Source: Chlamydomonas sphaeroides
Taxonomy: Eukaryota; Chlorophyta; Chlorophyceae; Chlamydomonadales; Chlamydomonadaceae
Direction of reading: 5' to 3'
Length of the DNA: 36,789 nucleotides
Assembly (NCBI GenBank): GCA_001662425.1
Contig: BDDC01000984.1
Span: 1-36,789 of the forward strand
This document shows positions 11,344 through 22,600 of this stretch, one piece after another (within the stretch, counting starts at the first letter, position 1; each line of letters begins with the position of its first letter). The translations under genes were made by a program, and so were the position numbers. The notes beneath the pieces were generated by a model that was not told the DNA's origin, did no database searches, and saw nothing but the letters and a program-made list of their open reading frames with translations.

Positions 11344-12092
11344 CGTGCCTTGCGCAGAGCTGTCGCGCGGCTTCGCCACCTCTAAAGACCTAGCAACGTT
11401 CAGGCGGCGTCTTCTCAAGCGACATGGCTCTCGATTGTTCGTTCTTTACGAAGAATGAAGGCTCAAATATAGGCATCCCACCGACACGTACCCAAGAAAC
11501 GTGCCACCCGTGCTGGAAACCACGAGCGAAGAGGGCGACCACCCGCAGAATCGGTGCAACTCTTTATGCTTAAAAACGCCCTTGACGGGCACATGGCCCC
11601 ATTGCAGTGCGTTACCATGCAAACCCCCCTCATCCCTGCCAACCTGGTCGTGTACCAATATGGTCGTCCACCAATGCTGGGTCTAGCAGCGCCGACCCCT
11701 TCACTGAGGTCACCGTCAAGCGCCGTCAACACGTCAGCTACAATGCCGTCCACGCAACGACGTCCATACACGTCTATTCCGTCCATTCTGTCCTCATGTC
11801 GAGTCATGTTCAGCCCAAAATTGAAGTCAAGGGACTCCACCCACTCCACCCGCTCCGCGCCTTCTGTCGCGGCTCTGCCGCCCCTCGCTTCCTACCACTT
11901 CCATTCGCTTCCATGACTCAACGAGACTCCGCCGCGCGGGCTCGCCGCTCTGCACCACTCCGCACCATCCAGCTAGCTGCACACGCACAGCCTCTCACTC
12001 CGTTCCATGCTCGGGATCCAGGCCACAGCAGCCGCCAAAAGTCACAGCGTCCTGAGCTCGCCACACAGCCAAGCTCGCGGCAACGCCGCCGC
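11344..12092. other. Intergenic region between MBOAT start and SR-gene stop
   Basis: This stretch should hold the MBOAT promoter and 5' UTR and the SR-gene 3' UTR. It is clearly less GC-rich than the flanking exons. Open frames occur on both strands, including a 128-codon minus-strand frame at 11463-11849, but several frames are open at once and none shows a recognisable domain. No TGTAA on the minus strand was seen for the SR gene, and no TATA box stands out. Confidence 0.5.
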
Positions 12093-13383
12093 CTAGTCGC
12101 GGTAGTTGCGGCCCGGTGATGGCGAGCGGCCGCGGTCGCCGCTCCTGCCGCCGTCGCGGCGCGGCGGGGGCGAGGTGCTCTTGCTCGCGTCCCGGGGCTT
12201 GCCGGCGGGGCCGGTGGGCGAGCGGGGGCCGCCAGGCGAGCGCGAGCGGCGGGGCGAGCGCGACGGGGACCGACCCCGGGGCGTGCGGGACCGCGAACGG
12301 CGGGGCGACCGCGAGCGGGAGCGGCTGCGGGCAGGAACAGGGGGCGCGGGTGGTAGCGGCGTGAGCAGCAAGGTGTGAGGTTGGGTGATCTACAATTGTG
12401 CAGGCCAATTGCAGGCAAGATGTATGTGAGACGCGCGCGCAGGGTACCGCGCGACACACCGTGGCGGCGGCGAGGGCGAGTGCTCAAACCACTTCCAGCC
12501 GAAGAACTGGAAGTCGGCGCGCGTGGCCCAGTCCACCTTCCACTGGCGGCCGTCCATGCGGACGCCGTCTGGGGGATGGACAGGAACAGGTGAGGGAGTA
12601 GGCAGCGATGCGAGCTGAGGCCGGCAACGGCAAGGAACGTGCCGCCGGCACCCCGCTGAAGACAATGCCGGCCCAGACTCACCCATCTTGCGCCATGCGG
12701 CCTGCGCGTCTACCGTCCTGTTCGTGGCAAGGAAGGGTAGCAGGGCTCCGAGTAAGTCACCTCGGTGCACAGGCAAGGTGGCAAGTTCCCGGACGCGCAA
12801 CTGCAGTATGGAGTAGCGGAAGCCCTAAATAACAGGTTGCAGGACAGTGACGGCCACGGCGTCGCGGGCCAGCAGCAAAGAGACAGCCCCGGGGGACACG
12901 ACCTGACGTAGGCTCAGAGCTGCAGCTTGCGCATCTCTGAGCTTGGTCACGGCGGCACGGCATGAGCTTCAGAAGGCGCGAAGCTGCGTGTAGAGGCATT
13001 CGTCGCAGTGACACAGCGAGAGATGAGGCGGCGGAGGTGGGCGAGGTGGAGGGACGCGGGGTGGGCCGGCGGCGGCTGGCGCAAAGAGCTGGGCGCCTCA
13101 ACCGGGGAGCCCCGCCGTTCGCCTCGCGTGGGTACAACGTGGCTCACCTCTCAAACTCCACAAGCGCAAGCCTGTGCTTGCCATCCTTTACGCAGTCCCT
13201 GATACGTCCAAAGTAGTCAAACGCCTTCCTGCGGAGGATGACGATTCTAGATGAGCGACCAGTCTCGGCGCTCTCGGCGCAGCTCGGGGCACTGCGCCAG
13301 TCCAGTACTCACTCTATCTCACGCACTGGCGTGTTCTGGCTAATGTTGTCGACAATCAGCGCGTAGCGCGAGGAGCGACCCAT
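12093..13383 (-). CDS. SR-type splicing factor: one RRM plus RS tail
   Basis: Predicted nuclear pre-mRNA splicing regulator that binds RNA through an RRM and recruits spliceosome components through Arg-Ser repeats. Five exons, all phase-consistent: 13383-13313, 13228-13148, 12717-12683, 12568-12460 and 12324-12093, giving 175 residues. The RRM spans about residues 5-78, with RNP2-like YALIVDNI (7-14) and RNP1-like KHRLALVEF (41-49). After it comes an aromatic segment, DWATRADFQFFGWKWFE (75-91). From residue 99 the tail is RS/SR/SP dipeptides and ends SPGRNYRD. The third exon is only 35 bases. The start ATG is the first codon of an RRM that begins almost at once, as is usual for SR proteins. 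It is divergent from the large ARM gene, with 227 bases between start codons. The exact SR subfamily was not assigned. Confidence 0.92.
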
Positions 13384-13610
13384 CGTTGGCTATTCTCTGG
13401 GTTGTCTGCAGAAGAAGTTATGCAGCAGCAGCTGTGTATGTAAAGTGAGCGCTGCCAACGCACTGTGCAGGCCAGACCGCGCTGCTATGCCCTGGGGCAT
13501 GGGCTTTCTAGTGGACGCCCTCCCCATGAAGTGCATCGGACCAGGAGAAACAGTCCCCTAGGAAACACGCGCACAGCACGCTACATTGCTAAGACATGAC
13601 CTAGTTTGCT
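13384..13610. promoter_or_regulatory. Candidate bidirectional promoter between SR gene and ARM-repeat gene
   Basis: The two start codons face away from each other and are separated by only 227 bases, so both 5' UTRs and core promoters must share this interval if the chosen starts are right. No TATA box is apparent. The segment is more AT-rich than the coding exons on either side. Confidence 0.5.
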
Positions 13611-16600
13611 ATGCAAGGAGTTGCGGGTGCAGGGAGCTGCAACACTTCCGTGGCGATGCGTGGCCGGGAGCCGAGGCTGCCTGAGCGGCCAGCCCGAGCA
13701 CGACGGAGGCATGCAGTGGCAACTACCGACGTTCCATTCGTGCAGGTAGGACACAGCGTAATGTGCGAATTCGGGATCGCCTTTCACGACGCGGCAGCTG
13801 TCACACACCGAGCACTAGGGGCGTTGCCCCAGCAGCGCGATGCAACAGCTTGCAGGGCGTGCAGGCAACCCGCACGCACCCACCCCCCGCCCGCACAGGG
13901 AACCCCAGACGTCGTCCGCGTGCTGATACTGCAACTCGCACGAGGGGAATGGGCCAAGTGCGCCAGGCTGACGAAGTGGCTGTGTGTGGCGCTGGAGTAC
14001 AAACCCATCATAGCCCACGAGCTGGCCGCAGCCGGGGCCATAGGCGTCCTGCTGGGTGAGCCCTCTGCTACCCGGCTCGCCCTGTGCAGCTGCCGGGCGG
14101 CTGCTTGCATGGGGAATACCGCTCACGTGGGATCGATCCTTGCAAGCCCTGCCCTTATCTTGCCACCGCTGCCTCCGCCGCAGATCTGCTGTGCCAGGCG
14201 CCGCGGTTTCACCCCACCTGGCCGGCGCTGTCCACCGCTGCCGCCGGCCTACTGGCGGCGCTGGTGCCCTGCGAGGGCGGCAGCGAGGTCGCGCAGCCCC
14301 AGGTGAGCCACACACCACACCACACCACACCACACCGCACCACACCACACCACACCACACCACACCACACCACACCACACCACACCACACCACACCACAC
14401 CGCACCACACCACACATGCAAACACATTGCAGCCCTCGACGACCCGCGCCCTCGCCCGCGCAGCACCTCGGCCTTGCCCCTTCGCACCTCCCACGCCCCG
14501 CCTCGCGCCCGCTTGACGTCCGCCCCTCCGCCGCCAGGCGCTGCGCATGCTGCTGGCGCTGCTGGAGGGCGACCGCACCTGCGGCGCCGCGCGGCAGGCG
14601 GTGGCGGGGGCGCTGCACTGCCTGGTGGCGCAGCGCACAGGTGCAGAGGGGCGGCCTGCGCCCCGCGGCGCAGGGAGGGCAGGGGGGGGGGCGGCAGCCC
14701 GGCGGCAGCCGCTGGATGGCCCCTGGCCGCTGGATGGCCCCGCTGCGCCGCGCCGCAGACGGGCGGCGGAGGGGGAATGCCGGGGTGCGAGTGCCGCCAG
14801 TGCGGGTGGTGCTCTTGCTTGGGGTGTGGGAATCCGGGGACTGCTGATGGCAGGTAGGGCGCCTGCTGCCAGGCAGAGCGGATGTTGGCGCCCAGGGGCT
14901 GGCGGCACGGACGTGGCGGTCAGCCCGGGGCCGCATCGCCTGCCCGCCCTGGCCCCCCCTGCCACGCCCCTGGCCCCCCGCGTGCTGTCCCCCCGCCCCT
15001 CCACCTTGACCCCTTCCTCCCGCAGTGCACCGCGACAAGCTGCTGGCCGCGGGCGCGCTGCCGGTGCTGCTGCGGCTGCTGGGCCGCCTGGACGTGCTGT
15101 GCGACCTCATCGCGGTGCAGGTAGGGGGCAGGACCGGAGGGAGGGGAGGGGGAGCAGCGGGCAGCGGAGGCAGCGGAGTGGGCAGGGCGGGCCGCTGACG
15201 CCCGCTCCCACACCCGTCGCACCACCGCGCCTGCCTCCCCCCCCCAACCCCCCAGGAGCTGCTGTGGACGCTGGTGCACCTGACCGAGGACGACTGCGCG
15301 CCCGGCATGGCGGGCGCCGCGGGGGAGTACGGCGCGCCCGACTACCAGCCCGCCGTGGCGGAGCGCCTGTCGCCGCTGCTGTGCCTCTACGGCCTGCCCT
15401 GGCACCGCCAGCACAGCCACCTGGCGGCGCTGGTCACACGGTGCGGCGGACAGCGGCCTGGGGGGCTGCTCGGGGCGAGGGGAAGGGGCCGCGGACGCCT
15501 GCTGCCGCCTGCTGCCACCACCTCCTTGGGGCCTCCTCCACGCCGCCCTGCACCCTGCACCTGCACCTGCTGCCGCATTCCCACCACCCGACACCCGACA
15601 CGCGACACCCGCAGGGCGCTGCACGTGCAGGTGGCGGGCCACGACGTGGGCAAGGACGCGCTGCGGGCCGCCGGCGTGCTGCGGCTGCTGGTGGAGCTGG
15701 TCGGCCGCCACTCGGCGCCCTACGTCCTCGCGGCGCGCGGAGGCGCGCACGCGCCGTCATCCGCTGCCGACGCAGGCCGCGGCCCGGGCCAGGGCCAGGG
15801 CCAGGCAGGCAAGCCGCTGCCGGGGCTGCAGGCGGGGCCCGTGCGGCCGCCGGCGCACGACGACTGCGACGTCCACGGCGAGTGTGTGGGCATGGCAAAC
15901 GGCAACGGGCCCGCGCTGGGGCATCCTTGCGGTAGCGGCGGCGCGGCGGCGGCCGCCGCCGCCGCCGCCGCGCTCGGCTCCTGGACGCCCTGGCAGCGGC
16001 TGACGGCGGCGCTGCTCGTTTACGCCACCGTGCCGGGCCTGGCGCCGCGGCAGCGGCCGTCGGTAGCGAGCCGCGCCGCCGCCGCAGCGGGGCCGTCGAC
16101 GTCTGTACCAGCGGGGCGGGCGGGCGGCAGCGACGGCGCGTCCACGCCCTCGCCCTTTGCCAGCGATGACGACGAGGAGGCGGAGGGCGAGGCCGGCGCC
16201 GGGGCCGCGTCGGCAGAGTCGTCCCCTGGCGGCGCCGTGCAGCGCCTCAGCCGCGAGCCGGCGGTGGTTGCCGGCGCGCGCATCGCCTGCTACGGCCTCT
16301 TGCTGCCGCTGCTGGCGGAGGAGGGCGACGGCGCCGCAGCCGGAGCTGGCGGCGGAGCGGCCGCCGCCGCCGGCGCGCCCGGCGGCCACGCGCCGCCCGG
16401 GTCGCTTCTGCGCCGCCGGCTGTGTCCTCTGCGCGAGGCTCTGGCCACGATCAAGACGCTGCTGTGCGACTGCGAGGCCAACCAGGCGGCGGCGGAGCGG
16501 GAGGGGCTGGTGCCGCTGCTGGTGCAGGTGGGGTGCAGGTGGCGGCGGCGGCGGCGCCTGGGGCCGTGGGCCGTGTGGCAGCGGAAGCAGGGGAAACAGA

Positions 16601-19600
16601 GGCCTCAGGCATAGAGGCATCGTCCCGAGCCACACCCCTCTGCGCGTTGACCCGCGTCCTGGCCTGCTCCTGCGCCTTGCGTCCTGTGCCCCTGGGCCCC
16701 GCCCCCGCCTGTCGCCCCTCGCAGCTGGTGGCGCACGGCGACATGGGCCTGGCCTGGCAGGCGGTGGAGGCGGCGGGGCAGCTGGCGGGAGGGCCCGCGG
16801 GCGGGGCGCTGGTGGCGGCGGGCGCCGTGGAGGAGCTGGCGGGGCTGCTGGAGGTGCGCCGGACTGGGGGCGGCCTTCGGGGGAGCGGCCGGGGGGCCCC
16901 GCGCGAGAGCATGGGGCTGCTGGCGGCCATGGGGTGGCGCGGTGCCGTACACGGTGCCACACATTCGCCAGCGAAAAGTGTCGCCCCCTGATGCGCCGCC
17001 TGCGCCGCCTCCCACGGGCGCCGAGCCCTTGTCCTCTTCCCCCTTGGCTGCTAGTACATGGCCGCGACGGCTGCCGCGGGCGTGGTCGATCGCGCTGTGC
17101 TCACCCACCCCCGCTGCTCGTCCTCTTGCCTCGGCAGTGCCCCTGCAACGCGCCTGGGCCCCTCCGTCATACCGGTGCATGCGCGCCCCGCAGGAGAGCG
17201 CCGACGCGCTGCACGGGCTGACGCTGCGCAAGCAGATCCAAATGCACACCGCGCAGTCGGCCGCCGACGCCGCGCTGACCACGCGCGCCTCGCACCCGCC
17301 CAACCACGGCCTCGCCGCCTCGCTCGCCGCCGCCAGCGCCGCCGCCGCCGCCGCCGCCGCCTCGGGCCCCTCCGGCCTGCTGCCCAGCGTCCACGTGCGA
17401 CCCAACCCCCACAACGCCGCCCGCCCCACGCGGCTGTTCCTGGTGGGCCGCGTGCCGCTGGACTTCGCCTCCTCCACCTCCTGCTTCTACGGCACCCACG
17501 ACGCCGCCTCCTTCTGCGACTACTGCACGCCCAGCGCCGCGCTCAAGGCGCTGCTGCGGCTGACGGCGGCCGCGCCAGCGGCCGTGCCAGCGGCCGGCGG
17601 CGGCGGCGGCGTGTCGCGCTCGGTGTGCGACCGCTTCGCGGGCGCGGGCGGGCTGTACGGGCTGCTGCGGCTGCTGCACCATGAGGCGGCGGGCGTGCAC
17701 CACTCCAAGCTGGCGGCCTCGCTGCTGGCGCTGCTGGACCTGGTGCTGGCTGGCGTGCCGGGCGCGCAGGTGGGGGGAAAGGGCGGGGGTAGGGAGGGGA
17801 GGGAGCGTGCGTGTGTTTTTGAGTGTCGGGCATGGGCCGGTCGGGCTTGCCTTGCCCCACTGCCTTCCACCGCCTTCTGCCCCTCTCCGCTTGGCGGCCG
17901 CCATGCGTGCTCACGTTATCCCACCTCACCTCACCTCACCTGCCACGCAACGCCCCGCGCCTCTGCTGCGCCACACCTCTGCCCCCCCGCCCCTGCCTCC
18001 CCCCCCCCCCCCCCCCCCCCCCCCCCCNNNNNNNNNNNNNNNNNNNNNNNNNNNNNNNNNNNNNNNNNNNNNNNNNNNNNNNNNNNNNNNNNNNNNNNNN
18101 NNNNNNNNNNNNNNNNNNNNNNNNNNNNNNNNNNNNNNNNNNNNNNNNNNNNNNNNNNNNNNNNNNNNNNNNNNNNNNNNNNNNNNNNNNNNNNNNNNNN
18201 NNNNNNNNNNNNNNNNNNNNNNNNNNNNNNNNNNNNNNNNNNNNNNNNNNNNNNNNNNNNNNNNNNNNNNNNNNNNNNNNNNNNNNNNNNNNNNNNNNNN
18301 NNNNNNNNNNNNNNNNNNNNNNNNNNNNNNNNNNNNNNNNNNNNNNNNNNNNNNNNNNNNNNNNNNNNNNNNNNNNNNNNGGCGGCCTGGGCGTGCTGGC
18401 GGCGCTGCTGGGCAGCCTGCTGCGGCCGGGGGTGATGGACGTGTACCAGCTGAGGGTGGCCACCTGCCGCACACTAACCCTGGCGCTGAGGGGTGCGCCC
18501 GGGGGGATGGGAGGGGTCGCACAGCGGGACAGGGGTGGAGCAGGGGCGCTGCAGGGCGGCAGGCTGGCGTGGCGGGACGGTCCCAGGGCGACGACGGCGT
18601 GCAAGGGGGCGTGTGTGCAGGGGCTGTCGGGACACGAGCCAGCGGCACCGGCGTGGCGATCACACCCTGCCTGGCCCCGACCCTCTCCGCTTGGCCGCCA
18701 TTAGGCAACGCGGCCAACAAGCTGGCCGCGCGGGAGCACGGGCTGCTGCCGCTGCTGGTGGCGCTGGCGGCGGGGCTGGCGGCGCAGCGCAAGGCCAAGT
18801 GGGGCCGGGGAACGGGGCGGGAGGGAGGGAGCAGGGGCGGGGCTTCAGGGCGGAGCAGCGGCGGACAGGCCCACGTGCGGCGGGGGGGCATGCGGCAGCT
18901 GTCCTGTCATCAGGCCCGCACCCTGGCTAGTGGCTACCTGGCCGCGGATGCAGCGCACGGCGCCAAGGGCCCCAGCCACCCAGCTGGGCCCACGGCCTCT
19001 TTGCCGCACCCCCGTGTCCCGCGCCGAGCTGTCGCCGCCGCCGACGCCCCTGCCCCTCCCATCCTGTCTGCACGGCTAGGGTCGGGCGGGTCTGCAGAGC
19101 CAGCCAGCTCGCTGACCGCTGCACTGCTCTGCCCCACACCCTGCCCCTGCCTGCCCTCCCACCCCAAGGCCCGGCGAGCTGGTGCTGGACGACGACGGCC
19201 CCCTCACCTGCGCCGCCATGGAGGCGCTCACCGCGGCAGCGCAGGCCAGCCCCGGCACCCAGGTACGAACGTACGAGCGTACGGCACCAGGCGGCGGCCG
19301 CACCCTGGTGCAGCACAGCGCAGCCGCACTGCCAGGCCAGGAACTGCCTGCGGCGGCGCTGAGCGGGCTGCAGCTGTCACATGCAAACACGTGGAACGGC
19401 GCATGTGTGTGTCGGCCGACGTTACCGGAAGCTTGCGTGCGCGCGTGTACCGCGTGTACCGCATGTGCCGCGTGTGCCGCAGGACGCGCTGTACTCGCTC
19501 GGCGGCCTGCACCCGCTCTGCGCGCTGGCGGCCGACGGCGCGCTGGAGCCCGAGGCGCGCGCCGCCGCCGTGCGCGCGCTGGCGGCGGCGGTGGACTGCC

Positions 19601-22600
19601 ACCCCGCGGCGGCGGGGGGCGCGGCGGCGCTCGGCGCCGTGGCGGCGGCCGTGGACTGGCTGGAGCTGTGCGTGGGCGGGCCCGGCGCCGCCGCCGGGCT
19701 GCCGCTGCGCGAGCCCGAGGCGGCGGAGGCGCTGGCGGAGCTGCTAGCGGCCATGGTCCGGGCCAGCGGCGCCGCCAACGCCGGCGCGACGGCGGCGCAG
19801 CTACGCTCCGCGCTCGTGTCGGCGGGTGCGCTGCCGGTGCTGCTGCTGCTGCTGCAGGCGCCGGTGCCGACGGCGCCGTCGACGGCGCCGCCGCCGACGG
19901 TGGCGCTGGCGGCGGCGCTGCTGGCGGCGCTGGCCGACGGCGACACCGACCTGCAGAACGAGCTGGCGTCGCAGGGCGCGCTGACGGCGGCGGCGGGCCT
20001 CATCCGCGGCGGCGGCGCCGCCGTGCCGGAGGCGCTGGCGCTGCTGGCGGCGCTGCTGCGCTCCAACACCTTTGTCAAGAACAGCGCCCGCGCGGTGGGC
20101 CTGGCGGGCGCGCTCGTCTCCACCGTGCGCCGCTGCGGCCCGGCGAACAGCGCCACCTCCGCCGCCGCCGCCGTCGCGGCGACGGAGCTCGCCAGCGGCA
20201 ACCACGCCAACCAGGAGGCCGTGACGGTGCAGGGCGGGCTGGACGTCGCCGTCGACCTAGCCCGCGACGCCTTTGCTGCTCTGCCGATCGGTGGCGGCGC
20301 CGCCGCCGCAGGCGGCGAGGCTCAGGCCGAGCTGGCTCGACTGCTGCGGGCGCTGTTCGGGCTGCTGTGCGCGTGTGTGGAGCTCAACTCGGGGAACCAG
20401 GACTATGTTCGGGAGCTGGGCGGCGCGGCGCTGCTCGGCGACTTTGTGGTGGCGGCGACGGAGGCGCTGACGGCGCCGCCAGGGCAGGCTGGGACGGCGG
20501 CAGGGCCCGCGGCGGTGCGGGCGGCGGAGCCTCAGGGCGTGGACGCGGCGGCGGAGACGCGGCGGAGAGAGGCCGCGGCGGTCTTGCGAGCTGCGCTGTC
20601 GCCGGCGGTGGCGGCGGCCTGCAGCGCGGTGGCGGCGCTTGTGCGGGACAGCAGCGCCAACCTGCAACGGCTTGAGGTGCGGACCGGGCCGCCTTGCTGC
20701 CGCGGCCGCAGTCGCCTGGCCACTGGCCGCTAGCGCCCGACGTCTTCGTGCCGCCGCGGCCTGTTCTCTCGTCTCATCGCGTCCTCCTCCTCCCCCCCCC
20801 GGGGTCTGCTGCTCACACAGCAACACATCCTCTTGCCTACCATGTTCCCCTCCCGCGCCGTCCGTTTCTCGCAGGAGCAGCCGGGCCTGGCGCTGGCGCT
20901 GCTCAAGCTGCTGGTGGCCTCGGGTGCGGCATCCGGGGCAGCGGCGGCAGGGCGGCGCACTCCCGCCCCCACACTCCCCGGGCGTGCGCCCTCAGCACAC
21001 CGCGCACCTGCCCCACTCAACCGCATCGCCCCCTGTCCCTCTGTCCCCGCGCACCTGCCCCGCCCCCAGACTTGCCCACCTCCTGCGCCGCCGCGCGCGC
21101 GCTGGAGTGGGTGCTGGTCCGCAGCGGCTGGCTGCTGGGCCCGGGCGCCTCTCGGGCCCTGTTCGAGCAGGAGCTGCTAGACCTGCTCGCCCTCACCCTC
21201 TACGTGCCCTGCGGCCCGCCGCAGCCCGCCCGGGCCGCCGCGGCGGCGGCCGTGGCAGCCGGTGGGGGCCAGCCCTGGCACGCCGTGCTCACCGCGCTGA
21301 TGCCGCCCGACGGCCTGGCCGCGGCCGCAGTCCGCGGCGCGGCCACGGTGCTGTCGGCGGTGGCGGACGCGGCGGACGCGCTGGAGGCGCAGCAGCAGCA
21401 GCAGCAGGGCGCGCACGCGGCGGCAGCGCACGGCGGCCGGCCGGGCGCGGCGGCGGCTGCGGCGCGCGCAGCGCCAGCCAGTGTCAGGGTGCGGCGTCGC
21501 AGCGCTGCGGCAGCTGCCTTGCTGTGCCTGCAGCCTCGCCGGCTGGTCCGCGCTGCGGCGGCCGCTTGCGCTCTTCCCTCCCACTTCCTCGCCCTCCCAC
21601 CTCCTCGCTCTGCCCGCTCCCTGTCCTGCCCGCTCCCTGCCCGGCCCACAGCCGCCCATGGGCGCCGGCGCGGGGCTGCTGCCCGCCCGCGAGCCGCCCA
21701 GCCTGGAGGCGCTCTCCTCCGACCTGGCCTCGGGCCTGGTGCTGAGCCAGTCGCTGTCGGGCCACGGCCCGGGCGCAGACGCCGGCGGCGGGGCGGGAGG
21801 GCCAAACAGCATGGCATCCTGGGCGGCGCTGGCGGGCGCGGGCGCGGCGGCCTTTGCGCGGCTGACCAACGGGCCGCTGGCGGAACTGCCGCCCGGCCTG
21901 GGCGGCGGCTCGGCGGCGGCGGAGCGGCGGCGCCAGGTGGCGTGGCTGCTGTTCCTGCTGGCGGCTAGGTCGCCCGAGAACAGGTGTGCGCGCGTGTGTT
22001 TGGAAGGGTGTGTGGCAGGCTTGGAGGGGTGTGGCAGGGGAGCGAGGGGCGCGGCGGGAGGTCTTCCCGGCCGCTTGCCACCATGTCGCCCCCACAGCAG
22101 CCATGACGGCTGCCGTGCCGCCCTGCTCTTCGCCTCCTGTCCCACCCCCCGCGCCTGACGCCACACCTGCCCTGCGCCCCGCCCGCCCCCCGCCAGGGCC
22201 CGGCTGCGGCGGCTGGTGCGCACCTCACTCACACCGCTGGGCCAGCAGCTCGCCAACGCAGAGGCGTGCATGTGGGTCCCAGTCGCCCTCGCCGTTGCCT
22301 ACGTCTCGAGCCGCCGCAACCGGCCGCAGCTTGCACGGCCCTAGCTGGGCGTGTGCTGCGAGCGCCTGGACGCCCCAACACCCCAGCCGCCCGCGCCTGA
22401 TCGCCCCAACGCCCCAGCCGCGAACCGCCGCGGGCCAGCGCCTGCTGTGGCGCGATAGCCTGCCACTGCCCCACATCGGTCCCCTGGCTCCTGCCACCAC
22501 CGGGAGGCGCCCAGCCGTCCGCCGCGCCGCCCTCATGGCCCCTTCCTGACTGCCCCTGCCCCCCGCCTCCAACCACAGGGCGCAGCTCGAGGCCGCCTCC

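Noticed and set aside
11463..11849. Minus-strand frame of 128 codons upstream of the MBOAT gene
   Set aside because: No domain or clear splice link to the MBOAT first exon, and plus-strand frames are open over the same bases. It could still be a 5' exon, but this cannot be supported.
17681..19747. Very long frames running through the N tract
   Set aside because: They are open only because N codons are not stops; the real exons on both sides are defined by splice sites and repeat motifs in another frame.
22260..22266. Possible GC-AG intron after LANAE in the ARM-repeat gene
   Set aside because: A normal GT donor two bases further on (22266) gives the correct phase with the next exon, so a GC donor is not needed.
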